Notes: generated by a model from the sequence alone, not told the origin. DNA of 64,000 nucleotides from Bacteroidales bacterium (GCA_029210585.1 JARGFP010000003.1:62001-126000); one strand, 5' to 3'. Counted from the stretch's first letter, positions 46,801 through 54,874 are shown. Program-made: numbers and translations.

Positions 46801-47377
46801 GGTGTGCAACCACCCAGCGCAGTTCCTGAAAAATGGAGAAAATGATCCTTCCCTCAGCGGAAAAACAGCATTGCTGTTTGATAAACTTGACAGCATTGTT
46901 GACAGCAATGAAAAGGTATTGCTTTTTACCCAGTTTACTGAAATGGGCAGGCTACTGGAACAGTTTATTGCAGAAAGGTATGGCGACAAACCCCTGTATT
47001 ATCATGGTGGATGCAGCCTGAACCAGCGAAAAGAAATGGTAGAACGATTCCAGACCAACCATGCCGATAAAATTTTTCTGCTATCGCTTAAAGCTGCCGG
47101 AACAGGACTTAACCTTACTGCAGCAAGTCATGTAATCCATTACGACCTGTGGTGGAACCCCGCCGTGGAAGCCCAGGCCACCGACCGGGCCTATCGTATT
47201 GGACAAAAAAACAATGTGATGGTACACCGATTTATTACCAGGAATACTTTCGAGGAGCGCATCAACGAGATGATTCAACAGAAAAAAGCACTGGCCGAGA
47301 TGACTGTTTCCACAGGCGAAAACTGGATTGGCAACCTGTCGAATAAAGAGTTGCGGGATATTTTTGATTTGGAATAG
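43865..47377 (+). CDS. SNF2-family helicase with N-terminal SWIM zinc finger
   Basis: A 1170-residue DNA-dependent ATPase. The SWIM finger CSCPDWAVPCKHLASV lies near residues 122-137, followed by a long middle region (SNF2_assoc-like). The two RecA lobes follow: Walker A ADDMGLGKTLQVI near 724, IIDEAQNIKN (DEAQ) near 822, MSGTPVENRLSELWSIMDYS, and in lobe 2 LFTQFTEMGRLLE, LLSLKAAGTGLNL and ATDRAYRIGQ. Such RapA/HepA-like proteins remodel nucleic-acid-protein complexes; many bacterial copies are orphan. No methylase or nuclease gene is adjacent, so there is no basis to call it a defence system. It appears monocistronic. Confidence 0.93.
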   Translation: MASVYGKTWWGQQWLNSLNNIDYSNRLPRGASYARKGAVKKIGINGNRIKAKVAGSRSTPYNVDIIIPPFFDPELGNFLKDIQQRPVIISKLLNRELDPAVLELAEKSGLKVFPHQWSDLKMQCSCPDWAVPCKHLASVIYKVSAEIDNNPFLVFELHRVDLQGEMAKAGVVINSMSIEVPRINNLLFGKATKNTAYDTETAYQKMDFSGLEPLHESLTALLSSMPAFYTASSTDFRDRYLATLKRVVKNTQRAASGKVALPEYFKSAYSDNISIGHRSTHSVTLDEALHARVISDENEFTVSEFLQQISHIPGTRTLDFQPSTAALHTALHLALQLTANGAIIPQIVQLPNKEYSVRWLPALLSKKVMKLCNELDEILPPDVFTGISRNATKPVNKDRAVNLLSLLITEMVDLASFEVNNDPFLELFFKNVSYAFSRPGEESLAGGIMAWLKKFYLSQGDAKPLLVVEESGNERFRVNIDVRLPDGTLKNSVSLESVLTQKEFEHRRYEILQTLALLSSFIEGLDDYINSFGKKEIIMDGTVFATFLMKIVPAIQLLDIPVLLPKSLQSILKPKPSVKLKTKGKVSGFLRLDKLLDFEWQVAVGDTLMDEAEFRQLLQQSEGLIRFKTNYIYVEKEELEKLYKHFTSSKQLTSFQLMRAALSGEYQGAAIAYDSEVEQLIQELSGVNETPLPGGLVAKLRPYQHRGFSWIYRNARVGFGSVLADDMGLGKTLQVIATILKFKEEGHLIQEKALVVAPTGLLTNWLAEIQKFAPTLQAEIYHGPNRCFDNTDSYDVLITSYGIMRSDADILKKKKWYMMIIDEAQNIKNTSTAQTKAAKSIKAENFVAMSGTPVENRLSELWSIMDYSNRGFLGSAKEFAGTYGNPIEQLNDADVADKLKKVTAPFLMRRLKSDKSIISDLPDKLEIDSFAALTKEQASLYEKTLEKAMMEIEGIRTSDQQSLFVRQGLVLQMILALKQVCNHPAQFLKNGENDPSLSGKTALLFDKLDSIVDSNEKVLLFTQFTEMGRLLEQFIAERYGDKPLYYHGGCSLNQRKEMVERFQTNHADKIFLLSLKAAGTGLNLTAASHVIHYDLWWNPAVEAQATDRAYRIGQKNNVMVHRFITRNTFEERINEMIQQKKALAEMTVSTGENWIGNLSNKELRDIFDLE

Positions 47378-47549
47378 CCGGAGGAGTTGTGAACAGGTGA
47401 AGCGCTTATTCACTGCGTTCAAACCGTTCTGCATTGCGATCATAGATCATTTAGGGCATGGTCTCTCAGGGGTATTCCGGAACGCAAGATGAGCAAATGG
47501 AATATTACCATGGATGCTTCAGTGCGGTTTTGAATATGAAATAAATATT

Positions 47550-48110
47550 ATGAGCAGAATAAAAGTAATTCAACACGAAGAAGCCACCGGAAGGTTAAAA
47601 GAGATTTATGACGACCTGATTACAAAGCGGGGTAAACTGGCCGACGTACACAAAATACAAAGTCTGCGCCCCGAAAGCATTGTGGCTCATATGGATTTGT
47701 ATATGGAAATCATGTTTTCGAAATCGGAACTTTCACGTGCCGAGCGCGAAATGATGGCAGTGGTAGTCTCGGTTGGCAATGGTTGCGAGTACTGCCAACT
47801 ACACCATGCGCAGGCATTAAACAACTATTGGAAAAACGATGAAAAAACCAACCGGCTTCGCAATGATTTTGAAAATGCAGACCTCACCTCCCGTGAATTG
47901 GTGTTGTGCAGCTTTGCCAATCTTTTAACAATACATCCGGAAGTCTACCAGGATGAAAAATACTTAGCTCCTTTAAAAAGGATAGGAATTACCGATGACG
48001 GTATTTTAGATGCCACTTTGGTTGTAGCCTACTTTAATTTTGTAAACCGCATTGTGTTGGCGCTTGGGCTGGAAGCAACTGAAGCCGAAGTGAAAGGATA
48101 CAAGTATTGA
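47550..48110 (+). CDS. AhpD-like carboxymuconolactone decarboxylase-family protein
   Basis: A 186-residue peroxidase-related protein of the AhpD fold. Catalytic motif GNGCEYCQLHHAQAL (Cys79/Cys82 and the following His) matches the C-x2-C-x3-H pattern used for peroxide or disulfide chemistry. The ATG at 47550 opens the natural N-terminus (MSRIKVIQHEEATGRLKEIY); an upstream in-frame start adds unrelated residues. It follows the helicase gene after 172 bp and is convergent with the small barrel gene. Confidence 0.88.
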   Translation: MSRIKVIQHEEATGRLKEIYDDLITKRGKLADVHKIQSLRPESIVAHMDLYMEIMFSKSELSRAEREMMAVVVSVGNGCEYCQLHHAQALNNYWKNDEKTNRLRNDFENADLTSRELVLCSFANLLTIHPEVYQDEKYLAPLKRIGITDDGILDATLVVAYFNFVNRIVLALGLEATEAEVKGYKY

Positions 48111-48121
48111 TTCCAGCCCTG

Positions 48122-48676
48122 CTAAAAAGCAAAACCAGCCGTTACTCCGAATCGTAAATCGCGGCTGTATCCTTTATTTAATTCAGTTTCTCCGCTGCCT
48201 GGTTCACCTTCTTCTGTTATAAATACTGGAATACCATAACCAGCAAACACCGACAATACCAACCGGTTGATGTGATATTGATACCCCGCATTCAGTCCGG
48301 CAAATACCGCATGGTAACGATGCGATAATCCACTTACTTCAATCGAATTTTCCTGGCCTGCACGATATTTTGAATACAATCCGGCAAACAATCCATTGGC
48401 CATCTGCTGGGTTTTTGAAAAGTAACGCCGGTATTCCAATGCGATGGAATTGAGCGCTTTATCTTCATCCTTAAATATGCCGTTGAAGTGGTGTTCGTAG
48501 CCAAGCCAAACCGATTGTCTGTTAAAATAATGTTCAAAAGAGACTACTGAACTTCCTACTGGGATTGCCAACAGGTTAATCGCTGCATTGTTTTTATATT
48601 CATTTTTTGAAGGTTGTGCGTTTATTTGAAAACTAAAAGTAAAGGCCAGAAAAATAAACCAGGTTTCCCTTTTCAT
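48122..48676 (-). CDS. Small outer-membrane beta-barrel protein, function unknown
   Basis: A 184-residue protein with a signal peptide (FLAFTFSFQINAQ) and alternating beta strands rich in aromatic residues (SVVSFEHYFNRQSVWLGYEH; HAVFAGLNAGYQYHI; LRFGVTAGFAF), ending in Phe as outer-membrane barrels do. It resembles the eight-stranded porin-like or DUF3575-type families. No enzymatic motif seen. It stands alone on the minus strand, convergent with the AhpD-like gene. Confidence 0.72.
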   Translation of the reverse strand: MKRETWFIFLAFTFSFQINAQPSKNEYKNNAAINLLAIPVGSSVVSFEHYFNRQSVWLGYEHHFNGIFKDEDKALNSIALEYRRYFSKTQQMANGLFAGLYSKYRAGQENSIEVSGLSHRYHAVFAGLNAGYQYHINRLVLSVFAGYGIPVFITEEGEPGSGETELNKGYSRDLRFGVTAGFAF

Positions 48677-48999
48677 GTTTACGGATTTTTCATGTATACA
48701 TTCAGTTGATTGTATAGATCAACAACCCAAAAGCTATTTGGTTCCGGCTTTTTTCTAACATATGCGATGTAGCATGCATGTAGCTGAGAATTTCATGCAA
48801 CTCTGTAAGGAATCAATATCTCTTCCGACCATATACATGAAACTCAGAACGAAAAGAGATGAAAACAACAATGTTTATATCAACTCTGACGGGTAACTGG
48901 AGGGCACGCAACTTACCACTTCTGCGAAATTCGCCGCAGCCATTTTGTTCAATATTCCTTTTAAAAAGAACAAATTAATTTTTTACTAAAATATTAGCC
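48677..48999. other. Intergenic region (323 bp) between divergent barrel and DUF3179 genes
   Basis: AT-rich spacer that must carry promoters in both directions. I see no RNA gene, no strong hairpin and no repeat. An AT-rich leader (CAAATTAATTTTTTACT, from about 48971) precedes the DUF3179 gene. Confidence 0.5.
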
Positions 49000-50094
49000 A
49001 TGAGAAGAATTTCAATTCTACTGACAGCAGTAGTGATTGCACTTTCATCGTGCAGCGAGGATAACATGACCGACCCGGTCGTACAGCCCAATAATACGGC
49101 TGGTCCGAATGAAAATATGAATGATGATAATGGCTGGCTGATTCCATTTGACGAAGTACGCGACGGCGGCCCAGGCAAAGACGGGATTCCGGCCATTGAC
49201 GATCCCAAATTTATCAAGGCAAACGAAGCAGATTATTTAAATGACGATGATTTGGTACTGGGATTTGCTGATGGAGGCGAAGTACGGGCATATCCGCATA
49301 AAATTCTCGACTGGCACGAAATTATTAACGACGACACGCCGAACCACTCGCTGGCCGTAATTTACTGTCCGCTTACCGGTACCGGAATTGGCTGGGACCG
49401 CAATGTAGGTGGTAAAAAAACCACTTTTGGCGTATCGGGGCTCTTGTACAATTCCAACATTATTCCCTACGACCGGGCAACCGACAGCAACTGGTCGCAG
49501 CTTTTACTGAAATCAGTAAATGGAAAACTGGTGGGTACACGTCCGGTTATTCACAACCTGGTAGAAACTTCATGGAAGACCTGGAAAACCATGTTCCCCG
49601 ATTCAAAAGTGTTGTCACTAAGTACCGGGTACAATCGCAATTACCAGCATTATCCATATGGCACCTATAAAACGAATGAAAGCCTTTTATTCCCGGTTAG
49701 CAATACCAATTCGCGCATTCATCTGAAAGAAAGGGTATTGGCTGTGATTGAAAATGACAAGGCCATTGCGTTTCGCTTTGACCAACTTGAGACAAATGAG
49801 CATATGATTACTGCCCGGTTGAATGATAAAAACCTGGTCGTTACCGGTAATAAAAATGCAAACCTTATGGTAGCTTTCGACAGAACATTGCCCGATGAAA
49901 CCGTTCTTGATCTCCAGCCTTTAAACAATCAAATCCCAAATATATTAACGGATAACGAGGGGAATATATGGGATGTTTTCGGACGGGCAATTGATGGCCC
50001 GAGAGAGGGAGAAAAACTTCTTCCAGTTCCTCAAATGATGGGCTACTGGTTTGCTTTTGCAGCCTTTTATCCCGAAATAGTGTCTGTTCATTAA
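49000..50094 (+). CDS. DUF3179 domain-containing lipoprotein
   Basis: A 364-residue lipoprotein (lipobox LSSCSED, Cys18) with an acidic, Asn-rich linker and then a DUF3179 domain: GIPAIDDPKFIKANEADYLN, GEVRAYPHKILDWHEIIND, VIYCPLTGTGIGWDR, FGVSGLLYNSNIIPYDR and SNWSQLLLKSVNGKLVG. Function of DUF3179 is unknown. This copy has Thr where the second copy in the window (63289) has the second Cys of CPLCN, so if the domain uses a C-x2-C pair this one lacks it. It is monocistronic. Confidence 0.88.
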   Translation: MRRISILLTAVVIALSSCSEDNMTDPVVQPNNTAGPNENMNDDNGWLIPFDEVRDGGPGKDGIPAIDDPKFIKANEADYLNDDDLVLGFADGGEVRAYPHKILDWHEIINDDTPNHSLAVIYCPLTGTGIGWDRNVGGKKTTFGVSGLLYNSNIIPYDRATDSNWSQLLLKSVNGKLVGTRPVIHNLVETSWKTWKTMFPDSKVLSLSTGYNRNYQHYPYGTYKTNESLLFPVSNTNSRIHLKERVLAVIENDKAIAFRFDQLETNEHMITARLNDKNLVVTGNKNANLMVAFDRTLPDETVLDLQPLNNQIPNILTDNEGNIWDVFGRAIDGPREGEKLLPVPQMMGYWFAFAAFYPEIVSVH

Positions 50095-50324
50095 GTCCGA
50101 TAACTGCGTTACTGCAAAAATTCTAAATCCTCGAATACATTAGTATACTGCGGTTTATAATTTTTGCGTGCCTTGTTCTCGAACTTTATGATCCAGCCAC
50201 GTTGACTCTATTGACATACCCGAAATAGAATTGTAACATGCATCAAACACGGTAGCGCATCATTTTAACTGAATAATTTACGCTGCATGTGTAAATTTCC
50301 TGTTTTTGCTATAAATACGTTTTA

Positions 50325-50699
50325 ATGGGCAGGGTTTTTGATATAGATGCGGCAAAGGAATTTCAGCGAAATAAACTGAAAAAACAATAAGATGCTTTGG
50401 ATGTCCGGTATGAAAAAGCAACCCGTGATTTTCATACTATTTGTCAAATGATCATTCTTGATTTTCAACCCACCGCAATCTACCAGTGGGGTTCATTGCT
50501 TGATCGGACAAAATTTTCCCATATTTCAGATATCGATATTGCCGTGGAAGGAATCACCGATGCCCAGGAATATTTCACACTTTTAAGAAGAGCAGATGAG
50601 ATGACCGAATTCCCGGTTGATATAGTTCAACTGGAAAAGATACATCCCCTGCACAGTGAAATGATTATTAACAGGGGCGTTAAAATTTACAGAAAATGA
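50325..50699 (+). pseudogene. MNT-domain nucleotidyltransferase gene interrupted by one in-frame stop
   Basis: From the ATG at 50325 the frame reads MGRVFDIDAAKEFQRNKLKK, Q, then TAA at 50388-50390, then continues in the same frame DALDVRYEKATRDFH ... to 50699. The rest is a good minimal nucleotidyltransferase: YQWGSLLDRTKFSHISDIDI gives the GS-x9-D-x-D signature. The two halves together match the length and N-terminal style of this family, so a single nonsense change seems to have split the gene. Restart at the TTG (50397) could still give a 100-residue protein with the whole catalytic core. No HEPN partner is visible. Confidence 0.7.
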
Positions 50700-50823
50700 A
50701 GCCTTTGCTCTTCCCTCTTTGCACTTTCCCTCAATCTAATATTCACCAGCAAAAAAATTTCAGGATTTTAGTAAGGAGTGGCAATTTCTCCGACTGTTCT
50801 TCCAAACAAATAAGAATAGTAAA

Positions 50824-51294
50824 ATGAAAAGGAAAAAAGTGTTCAGGATCATTGCAATTCTTGGAGTTGCAGGATTGCTAACAGGCGGTGGCGTCGGACT
50901 CTACATGTTCAATATGCCACAGCGGGATGTCCAGTCGGCAGACACCGATTACTCAGTCACCACCACCCAAATCGTACAGGAGTATCTTGAAAACAAAGAT
51001 GCTGCCAACCAGAAATACCTGGCCTCCGACGGGGATTCAAAAATACTGGAGGTCACCGGTGTTGTAAGTGATATCTCTGAAGATTTTAACGGTCAGAAGG
51101 TGGTATTGCTCAAGAATACAGAAGATCCGGCCGGTGTCAGTGCAACCTTTACCGAGGAAACGGAAAGCAGCCTCAACGGGATCGGTCCGGGACAAACCAT
51201 CACCATCAAAGGGGTGATCCGCTCGGGTGCATCCTATGATGAGGACCTGGGTTTCTATCTTCATGTAGTACTTGAAAAGAGCGCCGTCATATAG
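50824..51294 (+). CDS. OB-fold (tRNA_anti-like) membrane-anchored protein
   Basis: A 156-residue protein with an N-terminal hydrophobic anchor (IIAILGVAGLLTGGGVGLYM). A helical stretch follows (TTTQIVQEYLENKDAANQKY) with an OB-fold beta domain (ILEVTGVVSDISEDFNGQKV ... GQTITIKGVIRSGASY ... GFYLHVVLEKS). The layout matches the tRNA_anti-like OB family found near YceI genes in Bacteroidota; the ligand is unknown. The YceI gene follows after 189 bp on the same strand. Confidence 0.82.
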   Translation: MKRKKVFRIIAILGVAGLLTGGGVGLYMFNMPQRDVQSADTDYSVTTTQIVQEYLENKDAANQKYLASDGDSKILEVTGVVSDISEDFNGQKVVLLKNTEDPAGVSATFTEETESSLNGIGPGQTITIKGVIRSGASYDEDLGFYLHVVLEKSAVI

Positions 51295-51483
51295 CGCTTC
51301 AGCAAAAAAACAACCAATTCATTGTAAGGTTTGAAGAAAGCTTCGACAGTTACATTGATCAAACATAAAAGCAAGCTTTAATCAATAAGAAAACAAGAAA
51401 GCATGCATGACCGGAACGATTGCAACAGCGGTCGATGATCATGCGGATTTCAAAAAAATTTAGTAACATAAAAACAATCAAAA

Positions 51484-52044
51484 ATGAAAAAGTCAATTTT
51501 ATTATCTATTGCAGCAGCCCTCTTTATTTCGGTTGCAGGTTTTGGGCAGAGCGGCTCAAAACTGGTGAGTACAAAAACACAGATTACCTTCTTCTCCAGC
51601 ACACCGGCTGAAGATATCCAGGCCCAAAACACCGCCGCGGTCAGCACCATTGACAAGAGCTCCGGTGAGGTAGTATTCTCAGTCCCCATGCAGGGCTTTG
51701 AATTTGAAAAGTCATTGATGCAAAAGCATTTTAACAGCGACAATTTCCTGGATACACAAACATTCCCGGATGCCAAGCTGAAAGCGAAGATCACCAACCC
51801 GGAAAGCATCGATTTCGGAAAAGATGGCAGTTATCCGGCCACAGTAAAAGGAGAGCTGACAATCAAGGGTAAAACAAACCCCATCAACGAATCCGGTACT
51901 GTTACTGTAAAAGGAAATACCGTGAAGGTGGACAGCAAATTTGATGTCACCTTGTCGGATTACGGGATTACATTTGCGAAGGGAAAACCTTCCACAAACA
52001 TTGCCAAAACAGTTGAAGTTACTGTTCAGGCTGAATATAAGTAA
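51484..52044 (+). CDS. YceI-family periplasmic lipocalin-like protein
   Basis: A 186-residue protein with a signal peptide (AAALFISVAGFGQ) and the YceI fold, an extended beta-barrel that binds isoprenoid or amphiphilic ligands in studied members. Typical blocks are KLVSTKTQITFFSSTPAEDI, GFEFEKSLMQKHFNSDNFLD, FPDAKLKAKI and a C-terminal FDVTLSDYGITF. A strong intrinsic terminator follows 16 bp after the stop. Confidence 0.92.
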   Translation: MKKSILLSIAAALFISVAGFGQSGSKLVSTKTQITFFSSTPAEDIQAQNTAAVSTIDKSSGEVVFSVPMQGFEFEKSLMQKHFNSDNFLDTQTFPDAKLKAKITNPESIDFGKDGSYPATVKGELTIKGKTNPINESGTVTVKGNTVKVDSKFDVTLSDYGITFAKGKPSTNIAKTVEVTVQAEYK

Positions 52045-52060
52045 GATAAGGTGTTGGGTT

Positions 52061-52109
52061 TCCGCAATACCCTGTGCTGCCAATTCAGCACAGGGTCCTG
52101 CGGATTTTT
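52061..52109 (+). terminator. Strong intrinsic terminator after the YceI gene
   Basis: An 11-bp perfect stem (ACCCTGTGCTG, 52069-52079, with its complement 52086-52096) is extended by an outer 6-bp stem (TCCGCA 52061-52066 with TGCGGA 52099-52104) across a 2x2 internal loop. Five T residues follow. Confidence 0.9.
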
Positions 52110-52192
52110 CCGACGGACGTTTATTTTGCGTTCATTCTATTCTGTGTTCATTTTTTACAGATACAAAACTTAAGCAACAAAAAATCACAACC

Positions 52193-52633
52193 ATGAAAAT
52201 TATCACGTCTATCATCGCTGTATTTCTTATGATCTCAGCAACTGCAAATGAGCCTGTTCCTTCCCCCGGGAAAGCTGCAAACTCCGGAATTGAATTCCAC
52301 CAGGGATCCTGGGATGAGGCACTGAAACTCGCCCGGGAAACGGGTAAACCTGTTTTCCTGGATATTTCCGCCAGCTGGTGCGGACCCTGCAATGCACTGA
52401 AGAAAACCACCTTTCCCAACGAGGAAGTGGGTGTATTCTATAACGAAAACTTTATCAATGTGCTGGTTGATGGTGATAAAGGAGAGGGGATTGATCTTGC
52501 AAAAGAGTTCAGGGTAAGTGCGTATCCATCGATGCTCTTCCTGAACAGCAAAGGTGAACTGATCGCCAGGACCTCCGGTTACCGGGATCCGCAGAATTTT
52601 ATTGCACTCGGACAACAGGTGTTGGAACAATAA
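52193..52633 (+). CDS. Exported thioredoxin-fold protein
   Basis: A 146-residue periplasmic protein. The signal peptide (1-19, ends SATAN) precedes a thioredoxin fold of the DUF255/Thioredoxin_7 style, with WDEALKLARETGKPVFLDIS, the redox motif SWCGPCNAL (Cys63/Cys66) and the cis-Pro segment VSAYPSMLFLNSKGEL. It probably reduces disulfides of envelope proteins. The ATG at 52193 lies 84 bp after the terminator, so it starts a new transcript. A longer in-frame reading from 51941 overlaps the YceI gene and is not real. Confidence 0.88.
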   Translation: MKIITSIIAVFLMISATANEPVPSPGKAANSGIEFHQGSWDEALKLARETGKPVFLDISASWCGPCNALKKTTFPNEEVGVFYNENFINVLVDGDKGEGIDLAKEFRVSAYPSMLFLNSKGELIARTSGYRDPQNFIALGQQVLEQ

Positions 52634-52668
52634 TTTTTTGAATCAAGCGGATGCCCTGTAATGAGGTA

Positions 52669-52760
52669 GATCGCTACAATGATATAAGAAAGATCGCTGC
52701 ATTGAAATGAACAAAATTGCTACATTGATATAAGAAAGATCGCTACATTGAAATGAGAAA
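52669..52760. repeat. 23-bp tandem repeat (period 46 bp) running into a start codon
   Basis: Four units begin at 52669, 52692, 52716 and 52738 (consensus GATCGCTACATTGAWATRAG, then AAA). Units 2 and 4 share GAAATGA and units 1 and 3 share GATATAA, so the higher-order period is about 46 bp. The ATG of the DUF4833 gene (52753) lies in unit 4; the equivalent ATG in unit 2 opens a short frame, MNKIATLI-stop. Confidence 0.8.
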
Positions 52761-53310
52761 GTTTGCCACATATCCATTTATCCTTGTCCTGGCCGTTGTT
52801 GGGTTATTGAACACATCGTTCATGGAACCGGAGCCGGCGGGAGCTTCAGAAGAAGCCCTGCTTTTCAGAATAGAAAGAAGCAGGGATGCGGATGAGATCT
52901 GGTATTCAGTCAATCTGTATCCTGATGGATCAGTGGACCCTGAGATGCCTGTGCGGGTTTTCTGGGTGAAAAAGAGCGAGGATAACAAGGTAGAACCGCT
53001 GACCCGCATACAGGAAAGGTTTTCCTATGGGATCCAGTCCATTGATCCGGACCCTGCGGCAGGTGACCAATGGATATTTAAGCTGGCAGCCTACAAAAAC
53101 AGGGACTTTTTGTTGAAAAAAGCAGCAGGAAACCGTTACAGCGTATGCACCATGTCGCATGGCAGCGAGGTTGAAGTTAAAAAGTTGTTCGTACAATTCG
53201 ATGGAGGAACCTTTTTGGCACCCTCCGTTGCGTTTGTGCAGCTTTCAGGAACTGACCGGCGCACAGGTGCAGAAATACAGGAGATCATCACAGGGAGTTA
53301 CAAGCAATAA
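52753..53310 (+). CDS. DUF4833 domain-containing exported protein
   Basis: A 185-residue protein. An N-terminal hydrophobic segment (YPFILVLAVVGLLNTSF) is a signal or anchor. The mature part, LLFRIERSRDADEIWYSVNL, then VRVFWVKKSEDNKVEPLTRI, then QERFSYGIQSI, matches DUF4833, a family of unknown function restricted mainly to Bacteroidota and Proteobacteria. The start codon is embedded in the last unit of a tandem repeat that duplicates the leader and start region. Confidence 0.82.
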   Translation: MRKFATYPFILVLAVVGLLNTSFMEPEPAGASEEALLFRIERSRDADEIWYSVNLYPDGSVDPEMPVRVFWVKKSEDNKVEPLTRIQERFSYGIQSIDPDPAAGDQWIFKLAAYKNRDFLLKKAAGNRYSVCTMSHGSEVEVKKLFVQFDGGTFLAPSVAFVQLSGTDRRTGAEIQEIITGSYKQ

Positions 53311-53426
53311 CGCGCATTTGTAGAACAGTAACTGGAAATAATAAGTAATATACCCAGCCACGCAGGAGCAATCATTACCAAAAATTACGGATAGTAACAC
53401 GCATCAATAGCAGCAAACCAGATAAA

Positions 53427-54035
53427 ATGGAATTTCTGATCATCACTTTCATAGCCGTTTTGATTACCATTATCGGCGCCTTGCCATTTGGACTGGTAAA
53501 CCTTTCGGTGCTGGATGTCTCTTACCGGAGTGGTACCGACAGTGCCATGCGTCTTTCACATGGTGCCGCGATCGTCGAAGTGGCTTTCGGACTGCTGGCA
53601 CTGACCGCCGGGGGATTGATCGCCCATGTCATCAGGAGCAGCCCGGTAATTTATTACCTGGTGCTGGCTGTACCCGCGATTGCAGGAGTTTATTTTCTTC
53701 TGAAAGGCAGGTACAAGCAGCCTGAAGATGCAGGCAGGCGACAGGGTTTTTTCAGGGGGATGCTGCTGAACCTGGTCAGTATACAGGTGTTGCTCTACTG
53801 GTTGTTTGCCATGACTTACCTGCTGGCCGTGCGGGAGATTGATTTCAATGTGTTTACCATTGTTTTTTTTGCAGCCGGTATCTGGCTTGGAAAGATGGGT
53901 GTGCTCTGGCTCTATGCTGTTTTCAGCAAAAAGATTTTCTGCAGCATGGGCTTCCTTGCAAGGAACATTAACCGGGTTATTGGTGTTGTACTATTGTTTA
54001 CCGTAGTAATCCAGCTTGTTAAGCAGGGGCTGTAG
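53427..54035 (+). CDS. LysE-family translocator
   Basis: A 202-residue inner-membrane protein with about six helices. LysE-type layout: FLIITFIAVLITIIGALPFG, LVNLSVLDVSYRSGTDSAMR (the conserved cytoplasmic loop after helix 1), GAAIVEVAFGLLALTAGGLI and a C-terminal helix IGVVLLFTVVIQLVKQG. Family members export amino acids or small solutes; the substrate here is unknown. It is monocistronic between DUF4833 and the peroxiredoxin-like gene. Confidence 0.85.
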   Translation: MEFLIITFIAVLITIIGALPFGLVNLSVLDVSYRSGTDSAMRLSHGAAIVEVAFGLLALTAGGLIAHVIRSSPVIYYLVLAVPAIAGVYFLLKGRYKQPEDAGRRQGFFRGMLLNLVSIQVLLYWLFAMTYLLAVREIDFNVFTIVFFAAGIWLGKMGVLWLYAVFSKKIFCSMGFLARNINRVIGVVLLFTVVIQLVKQGL

Positions 54036-54061
54036 TGGAACATGAGGGCGCATTCCCGGGA

Positions 54062-54099
54062 ATATGTATACCAAAGTACCATATGTACACCAAAGTTCC
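54062..54099. repeat. Tandem 19-bp direct repeat upstream of the peroxiredoxin gene
   Basis: ATATGTATACCAAAGTACC (54062-54080) is followed at once by a copy with 17 of 19 bases equal (54081-54099). A 12-bp palindrome ATTCCCGGGAAT (54052-54063) abuts it. The spacing suits a binding site for a dimeric regulator of the gene at 54153. Confidence 0.55.
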
Positions 54100-54152
54100 G
54101 GGCATGGGAAATATGATTTTTATTCAGGCACATAACCTTTAAAATACGAATA

Positions 54153-54761
54153 ATGAGAACACTATTTTTAACTATTATCATATCTTTTATTATGACAAAC
54201 ATTCATGCACAGGAGACCAGGAGCGTTGACGAGGCCAGTGGACTTGAAGCAGGAACAGTAGCTCCGGATTTCCGCGCCATTGATGCTTCCGAAAAAGAAT
54301 TCCATCTTGCCTCGGCGCTGGAAGGTGGTCCGGTGGTAATGATCTTTTACCGCGGCCACTGGTGCCCGGTTTGTAATAAGCATCTCGGGGCAATCCAGGA
54401 CAGTCTGCAACTGATCATGGACAAAGGCGCCACGGTGGTTGCTGTCTCTCCGCAGAATCCTGAGTATCTCGATAAGATGGCTGAAAAGTCAGGCGCAACA
54501 TTCAGGTTACTTTATGATGAAGGGTATGCCATCGCAAATGCATATGATGTCACCTTCACTCCTGAGAAAAAAGAGTTGTTTGTTTACAACACCGCGCTGA
54601 ATGCCAAATTGAAAAAATCGCAGTCGGATGATTCCCAGCGATTGCCCATTCCGGCTACCTTTATCATCGGGCGCGATGGAGTGATCGTATGGAGACAGTT
54701 TGATCCCAATTATAAAAACAGGTCGTCAGTAGAGGTGATCCTGGCAAATCTTCCTGAATAG
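54153..54761 (+). CDS. Exported peroxiredoxin-like (AhpC/TSA, redoxin) protein
   Basis: A 202-residue thioredoxin-fold protein with a signal peptide (ISFIMTNIHAQ). The domain has GTVAPDFRAIDASEKEF and the active motif FYRGHWCPVCNKHLGAI (Cys71/Cys74), then VVAVSPQNPEYLDKMAEKSG and FIIGRDGVIVWRQFDPNY. This RGxWCPxC type is found in peroxiredoxin-like enzymes of the AhpC/TSA superfamily. It probably detoxifies peroxide in the periplasm. A tandem direct repeat at 54062-54099 may control it. Confidence 0.88.
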   Translation: MRTLFLTIIISFIMTNIHAQETRSVDEASGLEAGTVAPDFRAIDASEKEFHLASALEGGPVVMIFYRGHWCPVCNKHLGAIQDSLQLIMDKGATVVAVSPQNPEYLDKMAEKSGATFRLLYDEGYAIANAYDVTFTPEKKELFVYNTALNAKLKKSQSDDSQRLPIPATFIIGRDGVIVWRQFDPNYKNRSSVEVILANLPE

Positions 54762-54830
54762 TGCATCTTCACAATTTCCGGTTCACGTTTACCCAGATAC
54801 CGGGCAGTGTGATCTGGTCATGTAGATTTT

Positions 54831-54860
54831 TTTGAACACGTGATATTATTTACTAATTTG
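54831..54860 (+). promoter_or_regulatory. Bacteroidota-type promoter of the DUF427 gene
   Basis: TTTG at 54831-54834 and TAATTTG at 54854-54860 with a 19-bp spacer fit the phylum consensus closely. The start codon lies 14 bp downstream, giving a very short leader. Confidence 0.55.
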
Positions 54861-54874
54861 ACAAACTATATATT

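Noticed and set aside
43865-47377. SNF2 helicase as part of a phage-defence system such as DISARM
   Set aside because: No methyltransferase, phospholipase-D-type or DUF1998 gene is near; the SWIM-SNF2 architecture is common for orphan helicases.
51941-52192. N-terminal extension of the thioredoxin-like protein
   Set aside because: It overlaps the YceI gene and crosses a strong terminator; the ATG at 52193 directly precedes a signal peptide.
52669-52760. CRISPR-like array
   Set aside because: Repeats are contiguous with no spacers and include a gene start; no cas genes are present.
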